A model generated the notes under the pieces. The model did not search any database and was not told where the DNA came from. It worked only from the letters and a program-made list of their open reading frames with translations. Position numbers and translations under genes: made by a program. From assembly GCA_033807695.1 (NCBI GenBank), contig CM066307.1:2356001-2420000 (forward strand): DNA of 64,000 nucleotides, given 5' to 3'. The DNA is from Daedaleopsis sinensis (Eukaryota; Basidiomycota; Agaricomycetes; Polyporales; Polyporaceae). Within the stretch, counting starts at the first letter, position 1, and the number at the start of each line of letters is the position of its first letter. Positions 33,363 to 44,099 of the stretch are shown one piece after another.

Positions 33363-33650
33363 TCAAGTTGGTCCTTCACGCAGAGATGGCCGGCGCGAGC
33401 TTCCCATTCCCGGACGTCCTCTTGCAAACTCGACCCGCTTCTGGTCCCGGGGCTTGACGAACCACACACTGATTTCGTCGTCCCGCTCGCTGTACCGCCA
33501 CACATAGCGCCGCGTCGCCTGGAAGGACTGCCCACTGTCGGTCGTGAGCGTGCCGTCCGAGTCCTCGACGTACAGATACTCCTCCATCCACTCGTCGCTG
33601 TCCGCGTTCATAAGGCGCGCGTACTCCGGGTCCGAAACACATATACGCGC
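33363..33650 (-). pseudogene. DUF6314-like fragment
   Basis: The frame reads MNADSDEWMEEYLYVEDSDG, then ATRRYVWRYSERDDEISVWF and VKPRDQKRVEF; further on, in another frame, HLCVKDQLEYDVKYRL at about 33340-33410. The order (Y-V-W-R-Y-S, then D-E-I-S-V-W-F, then C-V-K-D near a Y-x-V-K-Y) fits the DUF6314 pattern as I remember it, a small barrel-like domain of unknown role. A frameshift separates the parts, and the end is missing. It directly follows the Argonaute pieces on the same strand. Confidence 0.5.
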
Positions 33651-33659
33651 CGATCGCCC

Positions 33660-34480
33660 GTGGGCTCACGCACGCGCCTCCTGCATGACTTCCTCGTGGT
33701 CCCCGCTGCCGCTCGTCGCCGTCGTGCCGCTGTCCGAGATGCCCTGGAGGAGCGGGTGGATGTAGCATCGGCCGCGCTCGCACGCGAGGTCGCCGTAGTA
33801 CGCGGGAGGAACGAGGCTGACTGCCTTCGTCGCGCGCGCGAACACGTAGCTCACGTCGTTCGTCAACTCCTGCAGCTTGTCCGCGCAGATCGCGTACTAG
33901 TCCTGGGGCGAGGGTGAGCACCGATGCGCTGACATGCAGATACAGACGCAGCACTCACCTCCGTGCGCCTGCAGGTAGAAGTCATACTCGTACACGGCCG
34001 TCGCGCCGCGATCGATGACGGTGCCGGGCCTCGGGTTGCCGTCGTGCGCCGTGGGCAGCGTCCATGGGGAAGAACCGGGTGTGGTGCCGCTTGCCGCAGA
34101 TGACGATCGTCAGCCTTCGGGTTGTACCGCTGGCCGCCGCCGACCTTGCGGAAGGCCTCTCGCACCTGCGGCATCTCCTCGTCGACCACGGTCGCGAATT
34201 CGCGTCAGATAATTGACAACGTCGCAACATCGTACTGCGAAGACGCACCTCAGAGACACCATCACGATAGACTCGGACGAGGACCGCAAACTCGTCCCGC
34301 GGGTTCCCATCGTGGATGAGCAGGATCGCCCACTGGGCGAGCTGCGCGCCCCACAGCGAAGCGCACCCCGCGCAGGTTCCACGACGCGCGGTCGTCGACA
34401 GTCGGCAGGTTGCCTCCTTGGTAACGCACGACGGTGACGTGGTCGTCGATCTGGTCGAAGTTGAGTATCTCATCGTCTGC
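33660..34480 (-). pseudogene. Argonaute fragment (Mid-PIWI), broken
   Basis: Successive pieces in different frames match a basidiomycete Argonaute in the right order: ASWNLRGVRFAV and AQWAILLIHDGNPRDEF (Mid/PIWI border), VYRDGVSE, VDEEMPQVREAFRKVGGGQR then YNPK, LTIVICGKRHHTRFFP, YEYDFYLQAHGG, and NDVSYVFARATKAVSLVPPA then YYGDLACERGRCY. Argonaute binds small RNAs and its PIWI domain can cut target RNA. Here there are at least two frameshifts, a stop, and missing stretches between the Mid piece and RDGVSE and after AHGG. It cannot encode a working protein. The continuing strand and order suggest a decayed local gene or a captured copy rather than random scatter. Confidence 0.8.
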
Positions 34481-35060
34481 AATCCCCGCCTTCGACGCCT
34501 GCGCCTTCTGCGCCGCCTTCACTTCGCGAACGTCGTGGGCTGCGAGGAGGGTGCACTCCTGCCCGTCTGCATCAGCGCCGGAGTGGGGTCGGTAAGCAAA
34601 GCGATGAGTTTCTGCCTCCACTGCCACAAGAGCTTGGACTGCTCGTTCAGAAGACCGACGATGAGCTCTTCCGCCTCCTCCATCTATGCCGCATGTCAAT
34701 ACCGCCGCGATAGTATAAGAAGGACTCGGATGGGATATGCGCACCAGCTACCAGGATCTAATACCGCCTTTACCGAGGCAGCCTTCCTGAACGTATAGAT
34801 TTTTCTCTTTCAACGCTTTCACGAAAGGGTCACGATAGAGGTAAGTCATGGCACGCTGCGCTGCTTCTTCCTCCGTTAGATATTGTTAGGCTAGCTCAAT
34901 GAGAATCACATACTCTTCAGGAGTAGGCGTCGTAGATCTTCAGCAGCGGCATAGGCATCGTTCTCAGAGTTATCGTACGAGTTGCCGAGGGTATGATAGA
35001 GGTCCCCCTGCAAGAACTTGATCTTGTGAAGCACGATGCGGCTCTCTCGCAGACGTTGAG
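34481..35060 (-). pseudogene. SHPRH-like SNF2/E3 ligase fragment
   Basis: Spliceable pieces read RIVLHKIKFLQGDLYHTLGN then SYDNSENDAYAAAEDLRRLL, next EEEAAQRAMTYLYRDPFVKA, then EEAEELIVGLLNEQSKLLWQ followed by WRQKLIALL, and in a shifted frame DADGQECTLLAAHDVREVKA. I recall this order from the helical region of fungal SHPRH/Rad5-like proteins, SNF2 helicases with a RING that act in DNA-damage tolerance. The stretch between DADGQE and LLAAHD is shorter than expected, and frames shift. It occupies the position where the PAZ part of the surrounding Argonaute should be. Confidence 0.5.
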
Positions 35061-35109
35061 CAAGTGAGACACCTTTCGCCTTGTGAGCCTCCCCAGCGGG
35101 AGTGCGGGG

Positions 35110-35262
35110 GATGCCCTCCTCGTCCGCGTCAAGATCGAGCTCAAGGCGTGGCGCGGGTTTTACTCGTCGGTGCGCCCGGGGTGGAAGCAGCTGACGGTGA
35201 ATGTGGACGTGTGCACGGCGGCTTTCTACATCCGTACAAAGAAGTCAGTAGAGGGACGCGCG
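35110..35262 (+). pseudogene. Argonaute linker/DUF1785-like fragment, reversed
   Basis: On the plus strand the frame reads VRVKIELKAWRGFYSSVRPG then WKQLTVNVDVCTAAFYI, the segment that precedes the PAZ domain in fungal Argonautes. It is in the opposite orientation to the Argonaute pieces on either side (33660-34480 and 35395-36250), so part of the gene has been inverted. It is only about 50 codons long. Confidence 0.65.
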
Positions 35263-35394
35263 GGCCCGAGATAAACGAATGAAGGGGACGAGGGCGGAGA
35301 TGGAGGCGCCAGCATATGAGGGCAGGCGTCATGATAAGGCAGAACGTGTCGTCGTCATGTACCGGGCCCTCATAACACTGTCACCTCCAAAGGG

Positions 35395-36250
35395 ACAATG
35401 AAGAGCGGAGCAGCGCATATAGTGAGTACGTACTCGGCGAGACCTTGCGTATCGATGGGCTGGATGAACTTGATGGTGAGAGTGTACTCCTTGGGCTCTC
35501 GAGGCTTGTCGCGGTGCTCATCCTCTTCGTCTTCATCCGTGTATTGAATCTTGATTGTAAGTGGGGACTAGAACTTGAATGATGCATAGAGCTTCGCAGC
35601 AAGGTCGTGCCACCAATGAGCAACCCGACCCGGGTCAACTTAGCTTGCTTCCACTAGTTCGTCTGCTCCGCGAGATAGAAGATCCGTCGCTTGAGCCGCT
35701 TGTTGTTCGCAGGAGGGTCGATGGCGACGTCGTACTCGTAGATGGGGCCCTTAGGCACGGAGATGGGGAGAAAGTTCGTGCGCAGCTTTATGGGTGTACC
35801 GGCAGTGCCAAATCCAAGCCGGGAGGGAAGGTCGCTGTCTTTGAGCCGAATGGAGCGCATAGACACGACCGTGACGAGCGCGTCCTGAGACTCATCTGTC
35901 AAACGCATGTCGACGACCGCAGGTACGTTCGCTGCGAACACTCTGTCCAACGATGAGCATTTCTCGCCGAGCGTGAGCGATGGTAAGCGACTCACCCTCC
36001 GCGCCCGCGTCTTCCGCCGCGATCTCCTCCTCTGAAACCTCCCCGGTCACCACCCCCTCAGTATCCACCGCGATCGCCTCCACGAGATCCTCCTCGATCC
36101 CCGCCGCGGTTGTATCCTGCCGCAGAGCTCGGGGCAGAACTCCCACCGTGACGGCCAGGCCCGCGTGCTGCCGCGTCCTCCTCCCAGTGGGGCCCGCCTC
36201 CTCTGCCGCCTCATCCACCTCGGTCTTGTCCGCGTCCGCGTCCTCCCATC
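35395..36250 (-). pseudogene. Argonaute N-terminal fragment
   Basis: An acidic leader (36220-35990, EEEIAAEDAGAE) can be spliced to the exon 35950-35654, which contains LPSRLGFGTAGTPIKLRTNF, LPISVPKGPIYEYDVAIDPP and ANNKRLKRRIFYLAEQT, the start of an Argonaute N domain. Further pieces in other frames are VAHWWHDLAAKLYASFKF, a stop, then SPLTIKIQYTDEDEED and PKEYTLTIKFIQPIDTQGLA. The stop and frame changes show decay. The protein would normally act in RNA interference. The upstream acidic leader may belong to a different gene. Confidence 0.7.
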
Positions 36251-36299
36251 GCGAAGAAGTTGGGAGTGGGGAGATGTATGTATGGGTAAAGATGAGGTA

Positions 36300-39200
36300 A
36301 GTTGGGGTTATGGAAGATTGAATATTGAAGAGAGGTCTTTTAGAATTATACTAGTACAACTTGACAGGTTCTGGCGCTCGTGTGGCGCTTGTGATATAAT
36401 TACAGATTTACAGTACCAGTGACCTCTGAGTGACCTCAACTGGTTCAACAATGCTGACTATGCAGTCATTAATAACTAGTTGTATAGACCGTGACTTGCC
36501 ATCGCTAGCAATCATGATAGACTACTAGTTACCGGCTGACTACACCTCCTCTAGTCCACGATATTACTAATCAGACTAGGTGACTCGGATGGTATGACTC
36601 GGCGGATCCTAGTACCTTCCTCCTCCTCTAGATTAGTTGGTCCCAGAAACTTATTGATACGAGAGCAATGGTGTCTAAATCAGGTCTAAATCTTGAACAG
36701 CGGCGCGCTGCTGTCGCCGAAGAGATGTACAATACTAGCGAGGCTAACGAGGTGAGTACGTGCACGCTACTACTATGTCGGCAATCGACGCGGTCTTTCA
36801 CTTGGCTGTTGCAGTAGAATCGCCCGCAACGTAAGGGCCTCTAGGCGTCGTTGTGTCGGACGCCCGAGGTCGTCCTGTAGTCGGAAGAGATTGAGGACGC
36901 TTGAAGTCGCAAACATGAAGTGAGTGCCGCCCCGCCGCTCGACTCCGAGAGGTCCGGTTCGAGTGCCAGACTCACTGTCTCTGCGCTAGCACCGTGTCTC
37001 GGGCTGGCCAGGCTGTCGGACAACTCGGATATGTCATGCGCGCCGACGTTCGCAGTGGTTCCGCATTTCCGAAAGGAGCGCGATAGCGGGCCGTGCAGCT
37101 GGCAGACGACCTCGGACACAATGGCGGACGATGGTCAGGACGCTCGCTTCGGAGCCCCACAAGCGCGGCGCAGGTGATGCGCCGCCGGACACAATTCGAG
37201 CCGTGTCGTGCGACAGACGTAGGTGGGTTGCGCTCGGAGTGGGAGATTTGGGTACGGGCGAACATGATGGAAGTGAGTGCAACGCTCGAGAAGTCCGGTG
37301 CCAGTCGTCTCACCGTCACTGTTGTAGCAACGTGTCTTGGACGGGTCAGGACGTGCACATCCGAGAAGACTCGCGGACGGCATACGATACGTTGTGCGGA
37401 CCGAGCTTCGCAACAGAGCTAGACTCGCTCAGACGGAAGTCTCGCGGCCCGGGCACGAATCTGTCGGATTCAACCTCAGTCGTAGCCCTTGTAGTCGAGC
37501 GGTGTCAGGTTCAAGCTCGCCTGATAGAGCGGAAGTTGTGCGGGCGGCGGAAGATATTGGGGCGTGCGCGGCGGTGAGTACGTCTATTTGAAGTTCAGAT
37601 CACCGTCACTTACAGTGACGCCTGCTGCACCGTTCCACCGGGGCCAAAGAACAGAGAGCAACGGGGATGGAAGCTACGACTGGCTGGGGGTGAACGATGA
37701 CTCCACGGCTGGAGTTCGTCTCAGCGACGTGTCGGTCTGATAGTGCACGGGCAGGGAGGAATGGCAGGCGTGGAGGGATACGCAAAACCTGGCTGGCGCG
37801 ATAGACATAGCCTGACCGTGCTTCGCAAGGCGGGAACGGGGAACGCGTGCAGAGAGCGCACTGGCGTGGAATCGCGCGACGGGGGATAGCGAAGGCGCGG
37901 ACAAGCGTACAAGGCGGAGACGAGCGAGCGAAGCTCGCCTGTGCGTCCTGCATCCTAGAGCAGCTGTCCTGCATGCCTAGATGGCGCCGCGTGTGCGCGT
38001 GACATACTCGCCCTCCGGAAGCTATTGAGCATTGAGCATGTCGGCATTTTCAGCGAGGAATGCATGCGGTTGTCGAGCTCGGCACTCAATCCCGAATTTC
38101 CAGCATCCACCGCTCTCACAAGATGTACCCGGGGCGATATATGAATCATTTGCGGCGACTCCGCCAAAGGCTGCCAATGCGCCTCTCTCGCCGCCTCATC
38201 GCGGCAACTGGGTGTAACTTGTCAATCATACTACTGATCTGGAACTACGAGCATATCTGAGCCCTCTCGTAGTGTAATTATCAATCCTGCTCGGTGCTGC
38301 CGTTCGTTGTCTGTACGCAGGCCTTCAAGATCGTTCCTGTACATTCGCGAAGTACTGCTGGATCCATATCAATATTATCACGAGAATTTGACAGATCAAG
38401 AAGACCGACCGTGGCTTGGCAATGTTTCACCCGCGAAGGGCGATGTTCTCGTGTGTCAACGAGAACAGTCGCCTCAGCTCGTTCCTCCACCTTCATTCAG
38501 GTGAGCTCATCTCGTGAAAGCGTTGGAAAACGGCACAAACCTGAGCCGGATATTGGGAGGCACCGCCGCCCTCGGGGTAACGCGATGTGAGCCCTGTGTT
38601 TGCGTCTCACTGGTCATTCGATAGAGAAAAGCAATTCACTTACCTTGAGATAATAAAACTTTGCTCCACCAAGCGATTGTGGGCTCTCCAACATCCCGGT
38701 TCCAACATCGACAAACCCGATCGCAGTCATAGCCTTGACACGACGTGGTTGGACGTCTGAAGCCGCTTTACACAACGGTGCGCACTTACCTGAACAAACT
38801 CTCTGTATGTAAATCCTTCCCCCTTCTCGTATCGTAGCAGGGATTGTAGAACCTGGAGCTGCGTGCGTCAGTCAGATTCCGACTGAGTTCGTGCGTTCGT
38901 GTCGTACGTTGTACACGGTAGCGTCGACTTCGATAGCATCCATGATGGCAGTGAACTGACAGCAGACTGGTGTGTGGAGTAGAGCTTCTGCAATGTACGG
39001 TGTGAGAGGGAGAGATGTGCCGAAGGGGTGCAAGATGATAGGTGAGTATGCGGTGTGAGGATACGAACGTGGGGGGCGGGTTCTCGCGCCCCTTCGCCGA
39101 CGAGCAGTGGCATAGACGCCGTCGGGCGTGTCACGGCCCTGCATGCACATGCAGTGCGTCGTATGCACTCCTCTAGAACCGGGCTACATTGTAGTTCCTC

Positions 39201-40107
39201 CTACCATGCTTATCATGGATTACTGACGATTAATTCTACCATCGCCGCACAGCTCTTGCCTTCGTCCTGACATCACGCTTATGTATTTGAAGTGAATACT
39301 GCCTATAACTTGCAGGAATCATGACCCTCAATAATGTGGCTTCTGCTGCGCCATTCTGAGCAGTCATTTGATACTTGGCTCAAGTTGTTATACTCCCGAA
39401 AGTGGCTGTGCTCCGTTAGTGATGAGGTTAACTTGTCATATCTATGACGTTACCTGCGGCGAGTAGGCAGCCAACATAAGTCGACGTATAAATGTCTTCA
39501 GTCATCCTCTTATCGTACTACGGATGAGCACAGGATAGAGACATGCTGCGAGGCCGGGAATTCCTCCTGCGCATCCCTGTAGAGCTGTTTCCACATTGCG
39601 GCTTGCCTACGCGATCACTGATTAGTCAAGGGGATAATACACAGGGTCTGCGCACTTACCGAGCAGCATACATATGCAGCCGCACCGCCTATAACCAGAC
39701 TGGTGTACGATTGAGCGTTCCATCTACTTCCGATGTTGATGCAGGAAAGACCGTTGCGTCCTACGCATCTCGGTCTTCAGAAACGCGACCTCCTCCCTCC
39801 GTCTCCAGCACCGTGCGCTCGCGCGGAACCAGTCAATACCAGTCGCTGCGTGAGAAGATGTTAGCGAATGCTTCGATGTGGAACATGGCATTCACCCTCG
39901 AGCGTGTACACGTCCATAATGTTCCCGAGTGACTTTGCATCGTGCATAAACCACGAAACAGACTTTGTCTTCATTCCCGTTTTTCTTGATGATGATATAT
40001 CGTCATCTGCTTGCATTCCTCAGTAGTCAAAGTTCGATACTCTTCGCAGTTTTGGTCCTCCGGGATATCATATAGTCTTATGCGAGTACGTTCGTAGGCG
40101 AGCTGCT
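36300..40107. other. Gene-poor stretch
   Basis: I see only short unsupported frames. A motif GTGAGTGC(C/A) followed by loosely similar sequence at about 36918 and 37272 hints at an old ~350-base duplication. Nothing here resembles a known protein, RNA gene or transposon end. Confidence 0.45.
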
Positions 40108-40464
40108 TCATTCTTTTCTTTGTCCATCACGTTCTTCAGAGTGGTCTGGCTGCGCGTCTTGGCTGCTCGGCCGAAAGTCCCAGCTTTCTTTTTTCACCGG
40201 AAAGAATGCAGTCCAGCGTACTTCTCGTAGAGCGTCGCTGGCTTGTACACGTAAGATACGTCGTTCGACAGCGACCGCGGAAGCGAATTCTGGGCGAGCA
40301 CGAATCGCTGCCGGGTATCGATGCGGGTAGAGTAGGACTTCGTCTTCGGGTTCGGCTTCTGGATCGCGCGTGGGGATGCTGAGCTTCCCCAGCTGCGAAT
40401 CTTCGCGCACTTCGTCTATCACTGGACTCATAAGCTCTGTGTCACCTCCGAACCATAAAGACAC
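40108..40464 (-). pseudogene. Possible KDZ-transposase C-terminal fragment
   Basis: A 118-residue frame contains LLYPHRYPAAIRARPEFASA followed by VAVERRILRVQASDALREVR. I remember a similar order (a short acidic stretch, then hydrophobic helix, then L-R-x-x-Q-A-x-D-A-L-x-x-V-R) near the end of KDZ transposases of Agaricomycetes. The flanking sequence does not continue it. The call is weak; it could be any charged helical protein. Confidence 0.25.
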
Positions 40465-41652
40465 CTTCGCCTGAAAGTCCCTTCAGAGACGTTAGACAAT
40501 GGCGCGTGGGCTGACACATTACGAAATTCCCGTTCTTTGCGTAGTGAAATGCGTCGATATACCTGTGTTGTAAGAGTTATATGGTAAGAAGGAGGACGAT
40601 GGAGGGAGGTAAAAATCAGTTAGTCGCCAAAAGGCGCTGGTCGAAACGGATACGTTAGACATGCATGTCCCGCGGCCTGCTGCGTGCATAGCAGCATGCA
40701 GAACCTGCTGCCTAGCGAGCTCGACGTAGTATAGAAGCGTGCCGGGCTCGAACTCTCACTACATAAGTGCGCCAGGCTCTGGCTCTACTCTCTCTCTCGT
40801 TTGCGGAGAGCGAGCCCGTCACGCACAAGTACGTGGCGAACTCGTACTCGCTCTACGCTCTGCTCTCTTTTTCGCTATACGGAGGGAGAGTGGTCTCGTC
40901 ACTCACAAGTGGATGGCGCGGCCTGGCTTCCGCTAATTTGATCTTCGCCGCGGCGTACGCTAGATGTCGGAAGGCTGGGTCGCCAACGTCCCCATCCTCG
41001 CGGTCAAAGTCCGCGCCACTTGTGGATGACGGAGCGGAATACGGTCGATGCTGCGTCCAACATCCCACCCCACGGAGGCGACAGACCGGGGGAGGGGTCG
41101 TTGTTCTCGTGTGCTGAGTCGGCCCTAGTCTTCGGAAGCTATATCCGAGCGAGTCCGGCGTCGCGCGCCCCATACAACTCGGGTCGGCCTGAGACGTCAC
41201 GAACTCGCCCATACATCCTCGACTGTCGATAGACCATTCCAGCCCTCGGAAACCACAGAGGTCCTATCGTCTCATGGTTCGCACCCGAGTCTCAGAAGAC
41301 CTGCGCTGGGTATCTGGGGCGGGCGGGCGAGCGAGCATGGTTCACTGCGAGAGGGTCAGATCGGCTAAGCGCATTCCGTGGCTGACAAAGCCGAGAACGC
41401 ATGTTTTGTAACGCACGCATCTATAGTCAATGCTCGTACGACGACCAATCAATACGGTTTGAATCCACGGCAATGCCATGGATGGGCTGAAAACCGACGT
41501 GCGCGTTTCGACATACTCTTTGATCGACTATCGTGCTGATTGCAACAATCTTTTACACGTGGTTAGGGACGCAATCACCCCACCGACATATTACAGGGCG
41601 CACTACGCGCCCCAATTTTTGTCCACGAGCTGCTCGCAATCGCGCGGAAAAA
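40465..41652. other. No supported gene
   Basis: Two overlapping frames at 40739-41232 are open on both strands and their translations show no family signature. A 47-base phrase rich in CTCGCTCTACGCTCTGCTCT occurs near 40848. Confidence 0.45.
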
Positions 41653-42765
41653 ACATAATGCGGGCATACCAGAATCGACTTTTAATCAGCTATTCGTGAG
41701 ATGCAGACGTTGCGGTGATATCACGACGCGATTTGCATTCACTTGCCACAAATGTCCTTGCACTAACGGAGGGGTCTGAAGTAACGACTGTCGTTGTTGT
41801 ATTCTTGTCGCATTGATATTCTTGATGTAACAATGTCAGGTTCGTCCGCGAGAACTCGGAGCGAGTGATGAGCTAGAACGTACCCCAGGTATATCCAAAC
41901 GACTATGCCACCTTCTCCGAGTGATAATCTCACCAGCGAGGACAACAACGGATGAGACACAGGGTGAAGAAGCTCGTGACGGGTAAAACTCACCTGTCCG
42001 AGTCGATCTGAATTACCACATATGGGCACAGAAACCTACAACCCTTCGCACTGCATCGTGTTTGCGTCCAAGCATCGTGATGCGCAGGCATCTATCGACA
42101 GAGCAGAGTCAGAACACTGTCAATTCGGCATTCACCTTGAGGACTCACCGCTCTCCTACCAGCTGCCAGTGTCGCTCTTGAGAGCGTCGCCACAGGGCCA
42201 GACCTCGCGTGCATCTACTACAGGAAGCATGCAGTTCCTGTGGAGTGATGGGTACCATACCAGCGAGCGAGAAGACGATCAATACACACTTGCAGCACAT
42301 AACCTCCAGAGGCATTCGCGAAGCGGTGACCACCTGGGCATGCGACGGGAGAGACTTGTGTTTGAGGCCCGAACGACCACGGTTACACCGCAGTCAGGGT
42401 GGTAGAAATCGATATGAGAGGCAGCAGTAGGAGTAATAGCCCCAATGTGCATTGCAAGCGTCCAGTCACGGTCGTAGCGGGTGTCGTGTTCGAAAATGAA
42501 GTGGCCAGAAGACAACTGGAGATCGTGTTTCAGCGAGCACGCAGCGCTTTGCATGCGTCCATTTGGCAAATTGCCAAATTTCTGCACGCCGGGCTAACCT
42601 GTGTGCTCACTGTCCGCACGGTGATGATGATGGAGGCTGAGGGCTACTAGGAGGAGCTCGGAGGACTCCGGGAGAACGCTGCTGGAGTAATCGGCGGCTA
42701 AATACGGCGCTAGACCCAAGCAAAATACATTAACAACCGCCGGATTCGAACATACAGACCGGCCG
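41653..42765 (+). repeat. Long direct repeat, copy 1
   Basis: The stretch 41653-42629 is almost identical to 50414-51390, at an exact offset of 8,761 bases; I saw one short difference (GGTTCGTCC against GGTGCTTCC). From 42630 to 42765 the two copies align with several small insertions and changes. The first ~110 bases encode, on the plus strand, a Cys/His-rich piece (FVRCRRCGDITTRFAFTCHK), which may be the last exon of a small zinc-binding protein. No reverse transcriptase lies between the copies in an order that would make them LTRs. Confidence 0.8.
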
Positions 42766-43866
42766 ACCGGTCCGACGACTCGTCGACTCCGAGTCGGAGG
42801 CCGGAGTCTCTTACTTACCTCACTAGTACATACTAGTACATACTACAATCAGGCCACGTTGGAAACAGGCCCCCTGTGGGAAGCTGGAAGCCACTCAAGC
42901 GCGACCAAAACCGTATAGGCTTTGCTGTGTCTGTGCGCGACAGTCGGATCGCCGTGAGCAACGCAGCGCAGGCTGGCGCAGAAGTACGTCAGCAAGACTA
43001 AATTTCTCCCGGGAATGCGGGGGCCAGGCGGGGGCTATTCAGCTTACCAGCTCAAGATAGCAAGCACACATACGGTTTGGAGTACAACGCCCGCCTGATT
43101 AGGCAGACTTTCGAAGGAACCCGGCGCTCGTCGGACAGCGCAGACGTCAGGCGTCTGAGCTGGGTACAAGGCTGGAGCATGTACTATTTGTACGAGGCGA
43201 AGCTGATGGGATTTATATATTCAGAGTCCACACCCCGGACCTCTCGTCCACTACTAGTACCCAATCCCCACAGCAAGAGATGAACAACAATCAAGCCCCC
43301 CCCCTCGGGCCCGAGCGTAGTAAGTAGTCAGTCCAGCCCGTATGCTATTATCGTGCTCATATGGACGACAGTAGCGATCGCGATCGCAAACAACGATTTC
43401 AGTGCCTATATGAATATGATAGAAGAGCGTGCGCGCGCTGCCGAGGCTGCAAGCCGAGTCGAACTCACGGACAAGTTTGTCGACATCGTCATCAGCGGGC
43501 TGAAGATGAGCAAGGGTCTATCGTGAGCATCAGTGATCATCAGTACTATGCGACACCTCATGAACGCATCGGTTTGAGCAGAAACGATAATCGAAAAAGA
43601 TTTCTACAAGTTTTGTGGTTGATGTTAGATGCAGTGCTGGCCCAGGCGTAGGCAAGCTGAAAGCTCACATTGAGTTGTGCGACCATTGCCGTGACTAACC
43701 GTTCTTATATGTATAGATCTGACATCGCGGAAGGTCGCGTGCGGCAAGGCGTAGGGCTTCTCGGGTGGTCGACTGTATAACATCATATCCGCATATCACA
43801 ATTTGTAGCGTCTCGAATCGCATACTGAGGTCATTTTGCATACATAGCAGTAGCAGGCGTGTGACC
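42766..43866. other. 1.1-kb segment absent from copy 2 of the repeat
   Basis: In copy 2 the sequence passes directly from CATACAGACC to CGACCATGCGG. In copy 1 these are separated by these ~1,100 bases. The segment is therefore an insertion in copy 1 or a deletion in copy 2. It holds palindromic CGACTCCGAGTCGG near 42788 and a weak open frame at 43361-43651. GACC occurs at both edges, a possible 4-base duplication. Confidence 0.45.
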
Positions 43867-44021
43867 TTCGATCATGCGGCTCACAGCAATCCAACTGGCC
43901 TATGTAGACTCGTACTTTTACATCTGGACGCATAACTACAACAAGATTCCAGTGCTCGCGGCACACTACTTACCATGACAATCCTGACGGACTCACTGGC
44001 AGAGACACCTCCGGTCATAGG

Positions 44022-44072
44022 CACTTGCAAGTCCCCGGCGTAACAGACCGACTCGGAAGGGACTTGCAAGTG
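44022..44072. repeat. Perfect 14-bp hairpin near the LINE 3' end
   Basis: CACTTGCAAGTCCC (44022-44035) is the exact reverse complement of GGGACTTGCAAGTG (44059-44072), with a 23-base loop. Read on the minus strand it would lie just after the last LINE-like coding piece, where a 3' UTR structure could serve as a template for reverse transcription. The core CTTGCAAG recurs in the hairpin at 723-769. Confidence 0.55.
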
Positions 44073-44099
44073 TCGTGCCGTGTTAGCGTTATCGTATGG

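Noticed and set aside
42740..42765. tRNA-like T-loop (GTTCGAATCC on the minus strand), repeated near 51508
   Set aside because: No acceptor stem, D arm or anticodon arm can be drawn around it, so I do not call a tRNA or a tRNA-derived SINE.
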